NCBI RefSeq assembly: GCF_006064855.1
Contig: NZ_CP040753.1
Span: forward strand, 1,240,001-1,304,000
DNA from: Sulfitobacter sp. BSw21498
GTDB lineage: Bacteria; Pseudomonadota; Alphaproteobacteria; Rhodobacterales; Rhodobacteraceae
Direction of reading: 5' to 3'
DNA length: 64,000 bases
The stretch's first letter is position 1. The number at the start of each line of letters is the position of its first letter. The notes beneath the pieces are model-generated. The model made no database searches. It had not been told where the DNA came from and saw nothing but the letters and a program-made list of their open reading frames with translations. The translations under genes were made by a program, and so were the position numbers. Of this stretch, positions 9,045 to 18,451 are shown piece by piece.

Positions 9045-10409
9045 ATGACATTTTCTAACTTGACGCGTCGCGGCGTGATCAAAACCGGCGCTGCTGCCGG
9101 TGCTGGTCTGGCCTTGCCGACGTATCTAAGCGCTGCCGCGCATTCAGGTTTTACGAACGCGCCAACGGGCGACACGGTGACGCTGGGCTTTAACGTGCCA
9201 CAATCAGGCCCCTACGCGGACGAGGGCGCAGACGAACTGCGCGCGTTCGAGCTGGCGGTCGAACACCTGAACGGTCAGGGCGACGGCGGCATGCTGAACA
9301 CCTTCAGCTCCAAGGCGCTAGAAGGTAACGGGATCATGGGCAAGAAGGTCCAGTTCGTCACCGGCGACACGCAGACGAAATCGGACGCGGCCCGCGCATC
9401 GGCGCAGTCGATGATCCAGAAAGACGGCGCGATCATGATCTCGGGCGGCTCGTCCTCCGGTGTGGCTGTTGCTGTGCAAGGCCTATGCCAAGAGGCCGGC
9501 GTGATCTTTATGGCGGGTCTGACCCACTCCAACGACACCACCGGTAAAGATAAAAAAGCCAACGGCTTCCGCCACTTCTTTAACGCTTACATGTCCGCTG
9601 CCGCTTTGGCACCGGTGCTAAAGAACCTCTATGGCGACGACCGCAAGGTCTATAGTCTGACAGCCGACTACACATGGGGCTGGACACAGCAGGAATCCAT
9701 TCAGGCCGCGACGGAAGCCATGGGCTGGGAAACCATCAACGATGTGCGTACGCCGCTCGCCGCGACCGATTTCTCGTCCTACATCGCGCCTGTGCTGAAT
9801 TCCGGTGCCGATGTTCTGGTTCTGAACCACTACGGCGGAAACATGGTTAACTCGTTGACCAACGCGGTTCAGTTCGGTCTGCGCGACAAGCAGGTGAACG
9901 GCAAGAACTTCGAAATCGTTGTACCGCTCTACTCCGAGTTGATGGCCCGTGGCGCAGGTGAGAACATCACCGGTATCGTAGGTTCGCAAAACTGGGACTG
10001 GAAGCTAGAGAACGAAAAAGGCGACCGCTACAAAGGGACAAACGCCTTTGTTAAGTCCTTTGGCGAAAAATACGGCTTCCCACCCAGCCAGGCAGCTCAG
10101 ACATGCTACGCGCAGACGCTGCTTTATGCTGATGCGGTTGCACGTGCCGGGTCGTTCAACCCATGCGCCGTTGTCGAAGCCCTCGAGGGTTACGAATTTG
10201 ACGGTCTGGGTAACGGTCCAACACTGTACCGTGCTGGCGACCACCAGTGCTTTAAGGACGTTGTGGTTGTGCGCGGCAAAGAGAACCCCGAGAACGAATT
10301 CGACCTCGTGGAAATCGTCGAAGTCACACCAGCTGAGCAAGTCACCTATGATGTCGACCACCCGATGTTTGCAGGCGGCGCGTTGGGCGACTGTAACCCC
10401 GGCGCTTAA
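9045..10409 (+). CDS. Branched-chain amino acid-type ABC transporter substrate-binding protein
   Basis: A 454-residue periplasmic binding protein of the LivK class (Peripla_BP_6). It begins MTFSNLTRRGVIKTGAAAGAG, where the RRG-V-I-K motif and Ala-rich stretch suggest Tat-dependent export. The mature part carries GFNVPQSGPYADEGADELRA and the ISGGSSSGVAVAV loop typical of the family. A strong Shine-Dalgarno (GGGAGGA at 9033-9039) sets the start. It heads a five-gene transporter operon. The true substrate may be a branched amino acid, an amide or another small compound; sequence reading cannot decide. Confidence 0.9.
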   Translation: MTFSNLTRRGVIKTGAAAGAGLALPTYLSAAAHSGFTNAPTGDTVTLGFNVPQSGPYADEGADELRAFELAVEHLNGQGDGGMLNTFSSKALEGNGIMGKKVQFVTGDTQTKSDAARASAQSMIQKDGAIMISGGSSSGVAVAVQGLCQEAGVIFMAGLTHSNDTTGKDKKANGFRHFFNAYMSAAALAPVLKNLYGDDRKVYSLTADYTWGWTQQESIQAATEAMGWETINDVRTPLAATDFSSYIAPVLNSGADVLVLNHYGGNMVNSLTNAVQFGLRDKQVNGKNFEIVVPLYSELMARGAGENITGIVGSQNWDWKLENEKGDRYKGTNAFVKSFGEKYGFPPSQAAQTCYAQTLLYADAVARAGSFNPCAVVEALEGYEFDGLGNGPTLYRAGDHQCFKDVVVVRGKENPENEFDLVEIVEVTPAEQVTYDVDHPMFAGGALGDCNPGA

Positions 10410-10418
10410 ATCCAAGTC

Positions 10419-10444
10419 TAAGGCGGGGGGCTTCCCCTGCCTTA
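10419..10444 (+). other. Intercistronic hairpin between binding protein and permease genes
   Basis: TAAGGC-GGGG pairs with CCCC-T-GCCTTA around a GGCTT loop. There is no T-run, so it is not a full terminator. Such hairpins after binding-protein genes commonly stabilise the upstream mRNA and lower expression of the permease genes. Confidence 0.55.
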
Positions 10445-10499
10445 CCTTGCCGGCGGAATTTTTCCGTCTTTCACTTCTTAAAAATTCGAGGGCACCGCG

Positions 10500-11531
10500 A
10501 TGGACGCCATTCTTTTGCAACTTCTTAACGGGTTGGACAAAGGTTCAGCTTATGCGCTCATCGCGCTTGGTCTGACCCTGATCTTTGGCACCTTGGGTGT
10601 CGTCAACTTTGCCCACGGGGCATTGTTCATGATCGGCGCATTCTGTGCTGTGACCCTAAGCAAGATTTTCAACCTAAGCCACAAGGCCGCGGAATCCTCT
10701 GGTACCGACTTTTTGGGCAACCCGAAATTCGAAGACGTGCTGTATATCAAAGAGTGGTTCGGCGATGCAGCCGGTGCGTGGCTGCTGGATTGGTCGGTTC
10801 CCCTGTCGATCCTCTTTGCCGTGCCGATCATGCTGGTCATCGGCTTTGTCATGGAACGCGGGTTGATCAAACACTTCTACAAGCGCCCCCACGCGGACCA
10901 GATCCTTGTGACTTTCGGTCTGGCGATCGTGCTGCAAGAGGTGATCAAGTACTTCTACGGTGCCAACCCGATCCCGACCTCTGCCCCCGAAGCCTTTCGC
11001 GGGTCGTTCGATTTCGGCGTGTTGCTGGGCTTTGATCCCAATGCGATCATCTATCCCTATTGGCGTCTGATCTATTTCGCCTTCTCGGCGCTGATCATCG
11101 GCGGCGTCTTCGCCTTCTTGCAATTCACCACCTTTGGGATGGTTGTGCGCGCCGGCATGGCTGACCGCGAAACCGTGGGTCTGCTGGGCATCAACATCGA
11201 CAAGCGATTTACCATTATGTTCGGCATCGCCGCGGCGGTGGCTGGGCTGGCAGGCGTCATGTATGCGCCGATCAATTCGCCCAACTACCACATGGGCATG
11301 GATTTTCTGGTGCTGAGCTTTGTGGTCGTCGTTGTCGGCGGCATGGGGTCTTTGCCCGGGGCCGTTCTGGCGGGGTTCTTGCTGGGTGTCCTGGAATCCT
11401 TTGCCTCGATGAACGAGGTCAAGAACATCCTGCCCGGCATTGACCAGATCATCATTTACGTTGTCGCGATCCTTATCTTGCTGACACGCCCCCGTGGCCT
11501 AATGGGCCGCAAAGGCGTGATGGAGGAATAA
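10500..11531 (+). CDS. livH: Liv-type ABC transporter permease (LivH-like)
   Basis: A 343-residue inner-membrane permease starting MDAILLQLLNGLDKGSAYAL. The LivH family pattern is clear: ALGLTLIFGTLGVVNFAHG near the start, an EAA-like region DRETVGLLGINID near residue 220, and GMGSLPGAVLAGFLLGVLES close to the C-terminus. It is longer than E. coli LivH (308) because of a hydrophilic insertion (about 60-100) before the third helix. It is followed 3 bases later by the second permease. Confidence 0.93.
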   Translation: MDAILLQLLNGLDKGSAYALIALGLTLIFGTLGVVNFAHGALFMIGAFCAVTLSKIFNLSHKAAESSGTDFLGNPKFEDVLYIKEWFGDAAGAWLLDWSVPLSILFAVPIMLVIGFVMERGLIKHFYKRPHADQILVTFGLAIVLQEVIKYFYGANPIPTSAPEAFRGSFDFGVLLGFDPNAIIYPYWRLIYFAFSALIIGGVFAFLQFTTFGMVVRAGMADRETVGLLGINIDKRFTIMFGIAAAVAGLAGVMYAPINSPNYHMGMDFLVLSFVVVVVGGMGSLPGAVLAGFLLGVLESFASMNEVKNILPGIDQIIIYVVAILILLTRPRGLMGRKGVMEE

Positions 11532-11534
11532 CCC

Positions 11535-12743
11535 ATGCAATCACTCACTAAAAAAGACTTTCTCCTTCTGTTGGTGGTGGCATTCCTGACCATGGCAGCC
11601 CCCGTCATCCTGAACCCCTTCCCTGCGAGCTCCGGACTTGCACAATTCAACGCCGGCTACCCTGACCTGATGCAACGCTTTGTGATCTTTGGCATCTTTG
11701 CCATCGGGTTCAACATTCTGTTCGGGCTGACCGGATACCTGTCCTTTGGCCACGCGGCCTTTCTGGGGGTCGGTTCCTACTCTGCCGTGTGGATGATGAA
11801 GCTGTTGTCGATGAACGTGATCCCCGCGATTGTGTTGTCGGTGATCGTCGCGGGGTTGTTCTCCGTCGTGATCGGCTTTGTCTCGCTGCGCCGGTCGGGG
11901 ATCTACTTTTCGATCCTCACGCTCGCCTTTGCGCAGATGTCGTTCAACCTTGCCTATTCGGTCCTGACGCCGATCACCAATGGCGAAACCGGGCTGCAAA
12001 TCTCGCTCAGCGATCCGCGCATTCTGGACGGTGCAAACGCGCCCAGCTACCCCAACCTTTTCGGGGCGCAGATGAATGCCGCGACGACGTTGGATTTCGG
12101 GGCTTGGTCCTTCACCTTCTCGGTCGGGTATTACCTGTGCGCCGTGATCATGCTGCTGGCGTTCTATATCTCGATCCGCGTCTTCCGGTCGCCCTTCGGG
12201 ATGATGCTGCGGGCCGTGAAATCGAACCAGCAACGGATGAACTATACCGGCCTGAACACCAAACCCTACACGCTGGCGGCCTTTGTTATCTCTGGCATGT
12301 ATGCCGGTCTGGCGGGTGGTTTGCTGGCCGCAATGGACCCGCTTGCCGGGGCCGAGCGGATGCAGTGGACAGCCTCTGGCGAGGTCGTGCTGATGACGAT
12401 CCTTGGCGGTGCGGGCACCCTTCTGGGGCCGGTACTGGGCGCGGGCTTTATCAAGTATTTTGAAAACATCTTTTCCAAGATCAACGATAACGTTCTGCAC
12501 GGCTGGTTCTCTTTCATGCCCGATGGGCTTGAAGACATGCTGATCGCGGTGATCCACCCCTTTGTCGGCAAGGGCTGGCACCTGACCTTGGGTCTGCTGT
12601 TCATGCTGGTCGTGATCTTCTTGCCCGGTGGTCTGGTCGAAGGTGGCCAACGCATCGGTCGCGTGTTCCGCCGCAAGGACCGGAACGCGGGATCGGTCGA
12701 AGCCGACGCCGCCGCACAACGCAACATACCCCCAGCCGAATAA
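11535..12743 (+). CDS. livM: Liv-type ABC transporter permease (LivM-like)
   Basis: A 402-residue permease with the LivM signature [20 protein letters not shown] near residues 64-83 and [20 protein letters not shown] near the end of the membrane part. About ten helices are visible, followed by a charged cytoplasmic tail ([18 protein letters not shown]). It pairs with the LivH-like protein to form the channel. It is translationally close to both neighbours in the operon. Confidence 0.93.
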   Translation: MQSLTKKDFLLLLVVAFLTMAAPVILNPFPASSGLAQFNAGYPDLMQRFVIFGIFAIGFNILFGLTGYLSFGHAAFLGVGSYSAVWMMKLLSMNVIPAIVLSVIVAGLFSVVIGFVSLRRSGIYFSILTLAFAQMSFNLAYSVLTPITNGETGLQISLSDPRILDGANAPSYPNLFGAQMNAATTLDFGAWSFTFSVGYYLCAVIMLLAFYISIRVFRSPFGMMLRAVKSNQQRMNYTGLNTKPYTLAAFVISGMYAGLAGGLLAAMDPLAGAERMQWTASGEVVLMTILGGAGTLLGPVLGAGFIKYFENIFSKINDNVLHGWFSFMPDGLEDMLIAVIHPFVGKGWHLTLGLLFMLVVIFLPGGLVEGGQRIGRVFRRKDRNAGSVEADAAAQRNIPPAE

Positions 12744-12758
12744 GAAGGAGCTGAACAG

Positions 12759-13523
12759 ATGGCCATTCTCGAAGTCAAAAATGTCGGCAAACGTTTCGGC
12801 GGGTTGCAAGCGCTGAGCAACGTGAACCTCAGCGTTGCGGAAAATTCGGTCCATGCCATTATCGGGCCGAACGGGGCGGGTAAGTCCACGCTGCTGAACT
12901 GTCTAGTGGGCAAGCTGATCCCCGATACCGGATCGGTCATGTTCGACGGACAGTCGGTGCTGGGGCGCAAGCCCTACGAGATCAACCAGATGGGGATTTC
13001 GCGCGTGTTCCAGACGCCCGAGATCTTCGGCGATCTCAGTGTGCAGGAAAACATGCTGATCCCCTGCTTTGCCAAACGCGATGGCGCATTCCAGATGAAT
13101 GCGCTGTCCTCGGTGTCCAGCCAGCGCGACGTGATCGAAAAAGCCGAAGAAATGCTGGTCGAGATGAAGCTCGCCGACAAACGCCATATGCACGCGGCTT
13201 CTATGTCACGCGGCGATAAACGCCGGTTGGAAATTGCGATGTGCCTTTCGCAAGATCCGCGCCTTTTGCTGCTGGATGAACCCACAGCGGGTATGGCGCG
13301 GGCCGATACCAACAACACCATCGACCTGCTCAAACAGATCAAGGACGAACGCAATATCACCATCGCCATCATCGAACACGACATGCATGTGGTGTTCTCA
13401 TTGGCGGAACGGATCACCGTGTTGGCTCAAGGCACGCCGCTGGTCGAAGACACACCCGACAACATCAAAGGCCACCCCAAGGTGCGCGAGGCGTATTTGG
13501 GCGAATCCCAAGACGCCGCCTGA
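12759..13523 (+). CDS. livG: Liv-type ABC transporter ATPase (LivG-like)
   Basis: A 254-residue ATPase with Walker A GPNGAGKST (about residues 34-42), Q-loop near VFQTPEIFG, Walker B LLLLDEPTAGM and the family's C-terminal VREAYLGE. The ABC signature reads MSRGDKRRLEIAM instead of the canonical LSxGxQxxLEIAR, a visible departure at the usual Leu, Ser-x-Gly-Glu and Gln positions. An AAGAAGGAG Shine-Dalgarno lies 7 bases upstream. It works with the LivF-like ATPase to power import. Confidence 0.92.
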   Translation: MAILEVKNVGKRFGGLQALSNVNLSVAENSVHAIIGPNGAGKSTLLNCLVGKLIPDTGSVMFDGQSVLGRKPYEINQMGISRVFQTPEIFGDLSVQENMLIPCFAKRDGAFQMNALSSVSSQRDVIEKAEEMLVEMKLADKRHMHAASMSRGDKRRLEIAMCLSQDPRLLLLDEPTAGMARADTNNTIDLLKQIKDERNITIAIIEHDMHVVFSLAERITVLAQGTPLVEDTPDNIKGHPKVREAYLGESQDAA

Positions 13524-13524
13524 T

Positions 13525-13550
13525 GCGGGGGCGCAGGTCCCCGCCCCCGC
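13525..13550 (+). other. GC-rich hairpin between livG and livF
   Basis: GCGGGGGCG and CGCCCCCGC form a perfect 9-bp stem with an 8-base loop directly after the livG stop. No T-run follows. It may act as an mRNA processing or stability element within the operon. Confidence 0.5.
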
Positions 13551-13581
13551 CACAGCACCTCGGCTTTGCAAGGATAAGAAC

Positions 13582-14337
13582 ATGAACACGAAACCCGATT
13601 TCTCGAACAGCGCCAACCATGCCTCTACTGCGCCCGCCTATCTGTCGGTATGGGACATCCACGCCTACTACGGCGAAAGCTATATTGTGCAGGGCGTCAG
13701 CTTTAACGTCCATGAGGGCGAAATTCTGGCGCTTTTGGGCCGCAACGGCGCGGGCAAAACATCGACCCTGCGGGCCATCGCCCAGATTGGCGACCCCGAA
13801 TTGCGCAAGGGCGAGGTCTGGCTCGACCACAAGCCGCTGCACAAAATGGCCAGCCACGAGGCCGCCGCCAACGGTCTGGCGCTGGTCCCAGAAGACCGCC
13901 GCATCATCGCGGGCCTCACGGTCGAGGAAAACCTGCAACTGGCGCAGATCGCCCCGCCGATCGGCTGGTCGCTTGACCGCATCTATGACCTGTTTCCCCG
14001 TCTGAAAGAGCGCCGCAAGCAAGAAGGCGTGACCCTGTCGGGCGGCGAACAACAGATGCTGGCGATTGCCCGCGCGCTGGCCCGTGACATCAAGGTGCTG
14101 CTGCTGGACGAACCCTATGAGGGGCTTGCCCCTGTCATCGTGGACGAGATCGAAAAGACCCTGTCGCTGATCAAATCCCAAGGCATCACCACCATTCTGG
14201 TTGAACAAAACGCCGTGCGTGCGCTCAAGCTCGCGGATCGCGCGGTGATCCTTGATACCGGCGGCGTGGTCTTTGATGGCACCGCCGACGAGGTGCTGAA
14301 CAACGCCGAATTGCGCTCCGAATATCTGGCGATCTGA
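13582..14337 (+). CDS. livF: Liv-type ABC transporter ATPase (LivF-like)
   Basis: A 251-residue ATPase, start MNTKPDFSNSANHAS after AAGGAT. Walker A is GRNGAGKTS, the ABC signature LSGGEQQMLAIARAL, Walker B VLLLDEPYEGLAP and the H-loop region reads LVEQNAV, where the usual His is replaced by Gln as is normal in LivF proteins. It is the last gene of the operon. The upstream frame is open back into livG but that is the antiphase shadow of livG. Confidence 0.93.
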   Translation: MNTKPDFSNSANHASTAPAYLSVWDIHAYYGESYIVQGVSFNVHEGEILALLGRNGAGKTSTLRAIAQIGDPELRKGEVWLDHKPLHKMASHEAAANGLALVPEDRRIIAGLTVEENLQLAQIAPPIGWSLDRIYDLFPRLKERRKQEGVTLSGGEQQMLAIARALARDIKVLLLDEPYEGLAPVIVDEIEKTLSLIKSQGITTILVEQNAVRALKLADRAVILDTGGVVFDGTADEVLNNAELRSEYLAI

Positions 14338-14574
14338 CGACTAACACTTTACGGGCGCGGGACGTTCTGGCGAAACATGCGTTTCATACCAGCACTTTCC
14401 CGCGCCTGCGCCCCCTTGCCCCATTGCATATACCCCCTGCCCCGGTCCGCCGCCTCTCGCGGCCAAGGTGACGTTAGGCAACTGCTTGCTTTTCATGACT
14501 GCGCCCATGCCCTATAAGGCAGCAATTCAAGGGCACAGGCAGCGCCCTATCGACTTTGACTGGCTGAGGAAAAT
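14338..14574. other. Intergenic region between livF and accB
   Basis: No gene is seen in these 237 bases. A TTGCTT and a TATAAG about 20 bases apart near 14486-14518 could be part of an accB promoter, but the spacing is not ideal. Several inverted GC repeats just after livF could serve as a terminator without a clear T-run. Confidence 0.4.
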
Positions 14575-15072
14575 ATGACAAAAAACACCCATGACGCCGA
14601 TGTGGCTTTTATCCAGGCGCTCGCCGAGTTGCTGAACGAAAACGATCTGACCGAATTGCAGGTCAAGCGGGATTACGCCGAGGATGACAGCCTGAATGTG
14701 CGCGTCAGCCGCAAACCACCGCAACAGATCGTAGCACCGCATCAGGCGCAATCGGCCCCTGCGCACTATGCAGCGCCCGCGCCCGCCGCCCCGGCAGCCG
14801 CAGCCCCTGCAGCAGAAGCCAGCGATCCCGCGGACCACCCCGGTGCTGTCGTCTCTCCGATGGTGGGGACGGTATATATGCAAGCCGAACCTGGCGCGCC
14901 TTCGTTTATATCGGTCGGGACCTCCGTTTCCGAAGGGGACACGCTGCTGATCGTTGAAGCTATGAAAACAATGAACCACATTCCAGCGCCACGTTCCGGC
15001 ACGGTAAAGCGGATTTTGGTAGATGACGGCGCCGCCGTTGAATTTGGCGCGCCCTTGGTGATCCTGGAATAA
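14575..15072 (+). CDS. accB: Biotin carboxyl carrier protein of acetyl-CoA carboxylase
   Basis: A 165-residue protein. The N-terminal helical part is followed by an Ala/Pro-rich flexible linker (about residues 52-82) and a biotinyl domain with the biotinylation motif EAMKTMNHI, Lys131 being the attachment site. The domain opening [16 protein letters not shown] is typical of bacterial AccB. It carries the carboxyl group between biotin carboxylase and the carboxyltransferase in the first step of fatty acid synthesis. It is co-transcribed with accC, 10 bases downstream. Confidence 0.97.
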   Translation: MTKNTHDADVAFIQALAELLNENDLTELQVKRDYAEDDSLNVRVSRKPPQQIVAPHQAQSAPAHYAAPAPAAPAAAAPAAEASDPADHPGAVVSPMVGTVYMQAEPGAPSFISVGTSVSEGDTLLIVEAMKTMNHIPAPRSGTVKRILVDDGAAVEFGAPLVILE

Positions 15073-15082
15073 GGCGAAACCT

Positions 15083-16435
15083 ATGTTCAAAAAAATCCTA
15101 GTCGCAAACCGCGGCGAGATCGCGTTGCGCGTGATCCGTGCGGCCCGCGAGATGGGCATCGGGTCTGTCGCGGTCCATTCGACGGCAGACAGCGATGCGA
15201 TGCATGTGCGCATGGCAGACGAATCTGTCTGCATCGGCCCGCCCTCCTCGCAGCAATCCTATCTGTCGATTCCGTCGATCATCGCCGCGTGCGAAATCAC
15301 CGGCGCAGAGGCCATTCACCCCGGATACGGCTTTTTGTCCGAAAACGCGGGCTTTGTGCAGATCGTCGAAGACCACGACCTGACTTTTATCGGACCCACA
15401 GCGGCACACATCCGCATTATGGGCGACAAGATCACCGCCAAAGACACTATGAAAGAGCTTGGCGTGCCCTGCGTTCCCGGGTCTGACGGTGGCGTGCCCA
15501 CACTGGCCGACGCCAAGCGTATCGGCGAGGAAATCGGCTATCCGGTGATCATCAAGGCAACCGCCGGTGGTGGTGGCAAGGGTATGAAAGTGGCGAAAAC
15601 CGCCGCTGAAATGGAACGTGCCTTCATGACTGCCCGCGCCGAAGGGAAATCGAACTTCGGCAACGACGAAGTCTATATCGAGAAATACCTCACCACGCCG
15701 CGCCACATCGAAATTCAGGTGTTCGGCGATGGCAAAGGTCGCGCTGTCCATCTGGGCGAACGCGACTGTTCGCTGCAACGCCGCCACCAGAAGGTCTTCG
15801 AAGAAGCCCCCGGCCCGTCGATCACCGCCGAAGAACGTGCGCGTATCGGCAAGGTCTGTGCAGATGCGATGGCCAACATCAACTACATCGGCGCGGGCAC
15901 GGTCGAATTCCTGTATGAAAACGGCGAGTTCTATTTCATCGAAATGAACACGCGTTTGCAGGTCGAACACCCCGTCACCGAAGCCATCTTTGGGGTCGAT
16001 CTGGTGCGCGAACAAATTCGCGTCGCTGCCGGAATGGATCTGTCCTTTACCCAAGAAGACCTGAAGATCAACGGACACGCGATCGAGGTCCGGATCAACG
16101 CTGAAAAATTGCCTAACTTCTCGCCCTGCCCGGGCAAGATCACACAGTATCATGCCCCAGGCGGGCTTGGTGTGCGGATGGATAGTGCGCTGTATGACGG
16201 CTATAAAATCCCGCCCTACTACGACAGCCTGATCGGCAAGCTGATCGTTCACGGGCGCGACCGTCCCGAAGCGCTGGCGCGTCTGCGCCGTGCCTTGGGA
16301 GAGCTGATCGTGGACGGGGTCGACACGACGATCCCGCTGTTCCATGCGCTGCTTGACGAACAGGACGTGCTGACAGGGGACTATAACATCCACTGGCTAG
16401 AGCATTGGCTTGAAACAAATTTGGGCAATGCCTGA
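15083..16435 (+). CDS. accC: Biotin carboxylase subunit of acetyl-CoA carboxylase
   Basis: A 450-residue enzyme starting [20 protein letters not shown], with the ATP-grasp glycine-rich loop [12 protein letters not shown] near residues 159-170, the catalytic region [16 protein letters not shown] around 288-303 and the [17 protein letters not shown] segment. It carboxylates biotin on AccB using bicarbonate and ATP. Length equals E. coli AccC (449). The last 8 bases overlap the start of the aat gene. Confidence 0.97.
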   Translation: MFKKILVANRGEIALRVIRAAREMGIGSVAVHSTADSDAMHVRMADESVCIGPPSSQQSYLSIPSIIAACEITGAEAIHPGYGFLSENAGFVQIVEDHDLTFIGPTAAHIRIMGDKITAKDTMKELGVPCVPGSDGGVPTLADAKRIGEEIGYPVIIKATAGGGGKGMKVAKTAAEMERAFMTARAEGKSNFGNDEVYIEKYLTTPRHIEIQVFGDGKGRAVHLGERDCSLQRRHQKVFEEAPGPSITAEERARIGKVCADAMANINYIGAGTVEFLYENGEFYFIEMNTRLQVEHPVTEAIFGVDLVREQIRVAAGMDLSFTQEDLKINGHAIEVRINAEKLPNFSPCPGKITQYHAPGGLGVRMDSALYDGYKIPPYYDSLIGKLIVHGRDRPEALARLRRALGELIVDGVDTTIPLFHALLDEQDVLTGDYNIHWLEHWLETNLGNA

Positions 16436-17063
16436 CCTGACGCCAGAGCTGTTATTGCACGGCTATTCCATGGGGATCTTCCCCATGGCCGAACACCGCG
16501 ACGACCCGGAAATCTTCTGGGTCGATCCGCGGCGGCGGGGCATCTTCCCCCTAGACGGGTTCCACATCTCGCGTTCCCTAGCGCGCGCAATGCGGCGGAC
16601 CCACTTTACCATCAGTATCAACACCGCATTTGAAGACGTCGTATCCGGCTGCGCCGACCGCGCCGATACATGGATCAACGCCGAGATTTTTGCGCTGTAC
16701 GCGCGGCTACATGCCCAAGGCCAAGCCCATGCGCTTGAGGTCTGGGAAGGTGATGTATTGGTGGGTGGCGTCTACGGCGTCACACTGGGGCGGGCGTTTT
16801 TTGGCGAAAGCATGTTCTCGCGGCGCAATAATGCATCAAAGATCGCGCTGGCCTGCCTGGTGGATCGGCTGACCCGAGGCGGGTTTACCCTGTTTGATAC
16901 CCAGTTCCTGACGCCGCATCTGGCGTCTCTTGGTGCGCAGGAAATAACCCGCGCCGCCTATCACGCCCGGCTAGAAATGGCCTTGATGAAAAACGCGGAC
17001 TTTACCGCGCCTGTTGCTGCCACTCCTCAAGATGTGGTGCAGCGGATGACCCAGATATCATAG
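16428..17063 (+). CDS. aat: Leucyl/phenylalanyl-tRNA-protein transferase
   Basis: A 211-residue enzyme with the family signatures [15 protein letters not shown] near the start, [21 protein letters not shown], and [17 protein letters not shown]. It adds Leu or Phe from tRNA to N-terminal Arg/Lys of proteins, marking them for ClpS/ClpAP. Start at 16428 (MPDLTPELL) is preferred; an upstream ATG at 16410 is inside accC. The gene overlaps accC by 8 bases, and its 3' end overlaps the convergent DUF2155 gene by 37 bases. Confidence 0.95.
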   Translation: MPDLTPELLLHGYSMGIFPMAEHRDDPEIFWVDPRRRGIFPLDGFHISRSLARAMRRTHFTISINTAFEDVVSGCADRADTWINAEIFALYARLHAQGQAHALEVWEGDVLVGGVYGVTLGRAFFGESMFSRRNNASKIALACLVDRLTRGGFTLFDTQFLTPHLASLGAQEITRAAYHARLEMALMKNADFTAPVAATPQDVVQRMTQIS

Positions 17064-17380
17064 CGCGGATGCTCCAGCGCTGAAAGCGCGGGCGCAGAGG
17101 CGATCATCCAGCCGGCAAAAAGCCGATTCTCGTCGCCCGTCTCGACGATATCAAGCTCGGCATAGGCGTCGCCCGCAGGGTTGCCCGCAGGATAGCGACA
17201 TTCGTTCAGGGTCACATTCAGGCTGCCCACGCGCGAAGTCTCTCCGCGCTGCATCTCTACGTCACGCGACACGCCCGATACCTTGTCCAACGCCCGCAAG
17301 ACGCCGCCCTCGGCGCTGGCGACTTGCTGTGCCTGCACGGGCGCGGCCATCACGGCGAGGATCATCAAAATCTTGCGCAT
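17027..17380 (-). CDS. DUF2155 domain-containing exported protein
   Basis: A 117-residue protein with a signal peptide (MRKILMILAVMAAPVQAQQ) and the DUF2155 core: GGVLRALDKVSG, LNVTLNECRYP, and FAGWMIASAPALSALEHP. The family is common in Alphaproteobacteria, where it is often near aat and accBC; its function is unknown. The 3' end runs 37 bases into the convergent aat gene, so antisense effects between the two transcripts are possible. The frame is open 16 codons upstream of the chosen Met, but the signal peptide defines the start. Confidence 0.88.
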   Translation of the reverse strand: MRKILMILAVMAAPVQAQQVASAEGGVLRALDKVSGVSRDVEMQRGETSRVGSLNVTLNECRYPAGNPAGDAYAELDIVETGDENRLFAGWMIASAPALSALEHPRYDIWVIRCTTS

Positions 17381-17453
17381 CACATGGGTTCCTTGAACGT
17401 CAAAACGGAGTCTTTCAGTGCCACGCACCGGCCAGACGCCCGCAGCTTCGTGC

Positions 17454-17481
17454 GCCCCCGTAAAGGCGCACGGGGGCTTTT
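17454..17481 (+). terminator. GC-rich hairpin with short T-run
   Basis: GCCCCCGT and ACGGGGGC pair around AAAGGCGC, then TTTT. The T-run is on the right, so it could catch rightward readthrough past aat. It also overlaps the last bases of the leftward NDUFA12 gene and would fold in that transcript. Confidence 0.5.
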
Positions 17482-17863
17482 ATTCGGGTTGCCATGCCTC
17501 GTAGTCACCGCGGTCGGCAGGCTTTTCACGGCGGATGGATCCCGCAGGCGCATAGGCCAGCGCGGTGCCGGTCAGGTTCTCTTGGTGGGGCTTTTCCCAC
17601 GTCTTATGTACCAGCGGGCGATCTTGCGGGGTTTCATCCCACGAATGGTGCAGCCAGCCGTGCCAGTCAGCATTCACGCGGGTCGCTTCGATCTCGCCGT
17701 TGAAGATGACCCAGCGTTTGCTGCTGTCCGCGTTGCGGTAATACACATTGCCCTCGGCGTCTTCGCCGACCTTGATGCCCTTGCGCCACGTGAACAGCTG
17801 TGTGTTCAGCGTCTGGCCGTTCCACCACGTCACGCCGCGCAAAAGAGAGTTGAGAATGCCCAT
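17480..17863 (-). CDS. NDUFA12-family complex I accessory protein
   Basis: A 127-residue soluble protein starting [20 protein letters not shown]. The conserved parts are [19 protein letters not shown], and [13 protein letters not shown], as in the NDUFA12 (B17.2) accessory subunit of NADH:ubiquinone oxidoreductase found in Alphaproteobacteria and mitochondria. It is expected on the peripheral arm of complex I. The other complex I genes are not in the window. It sits upstream of the DUF2155 gene on the same strand, a common pairing in Rhodobacterales. Confidence 0.92.
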   Translation of the reverse strand: MGILNSLLRGVTWWNGQTLNTQLFTWRKGIKVGEDAEGNVYYRNADSSKRWVIFNGEIEATRVNADWHGWLHHSWDETPQDRPLVHKTWEKPHQENLTGTALAYAPAGSIRREKPADRGDYEAWQPE

Positions 17864-17946
17864 AGTGGTCTCCTGAAGCTTTGATGGATATATGCACCAA
17901 GGCCGCGCAAAGGTCTAGCGGGCTTCGGGGCGCATAGCCGCGGTTT

Positions 17947-18306
17947 TCAGCCGGGTAGGCAGGCGGTGACTTCGATTTCGATGCGGTATTTGTCATCGAT
18001 CAGGCCACATTCGATCATGGTCGCCGCTGGTGGCGCATCGCCAAAAACCTCTGACAGGATCGGCCAGCAGGGTTCAAATTCGGCGCGATCTGGCAGGTAG
18101 TAGTTCACGCGGACCACATCGGCCATGGTGCAGCCTGCCTCGCGCAGGGCCCCTTCAATGGTCGCAAGGGCGGCGCGGCATTGGTCGGTCACGGTATCGC
18201 CCTGCCCCACGGTGCCCGCCACATGAACAAAGCCCCCCGCCACAACGGCGCGGCAATAGCCGATCTTGGCCTCAAATTCACCGCCCGAAAAAATACGTCT
18301 TGTCAT
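17947..18306 (-). CDS. RidA family protein (enamine/imine deaminase-like)
   Basis: A 119-residue protein with the RidA (YjgF) pattern: AVVAGGFVHVAGTVGQ near the start, CRAALATIEGALREAGCTMADVV in the middle, and AATMIECGLIDDKYRIEIEV at the end. The usual catalytic Arg of true RidA (in the R-x-A motif) is not obvious, since the segment reads PPAATMIE, so it may belong to another Rid subgroup. Start is uncertain between Met at 18306 and Met at 18327; the shorter one is chosen. It follows clpX downstream but a terminator separates them. Confidence 0.85.
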   Translation of the reverse strand: MTRRIFSGGEFEAKIGYCRAVVAGGFVHVAGTVGQGDTVTDQCRAALATIEGALREAGCTMADVVRVNYYLPDRAEFEPCWPILSEVFGDAPPAATMIECGLIDDKYRIEIEVTACLPG

Positions 18307-18399
18307 GATGCGCCTCTTGTCTGTCATGCCTACGCCTCTGTCAAAGCGCTTGGCCCGCCAGAGGTCAAGCGGCAAAGCTGGAACCTGCGGCTGGATGTG

Positions 18400-18428
18400 A
18401 AAAAGGCGCACCATCTCTGGCGCGCCTT
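18400..18428 (-). terminator. Terminator after clpX
   Basis: On the minus strand AAGGCGC and GCGCCTT pair around a 12-base loop, followed by TTTTTC. It lies 24 bases after the clpX stop and separates clpX from the ridA-like gene. Confidence 0.75.
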
Positions 18429-18451
18429 GATCGGATAATATGCAGTCGATC

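Noticed and set aside
11541..12854. 437-codon minus-strand frame across livM
   Set aside because: Antisense shadow of livM with His/Asp/Gln-rich nonsense composition.
15098..16393. 431-codon minus-strand frame across accC
   Set aside because: Antisense shadow of accC; no start signal or domain.
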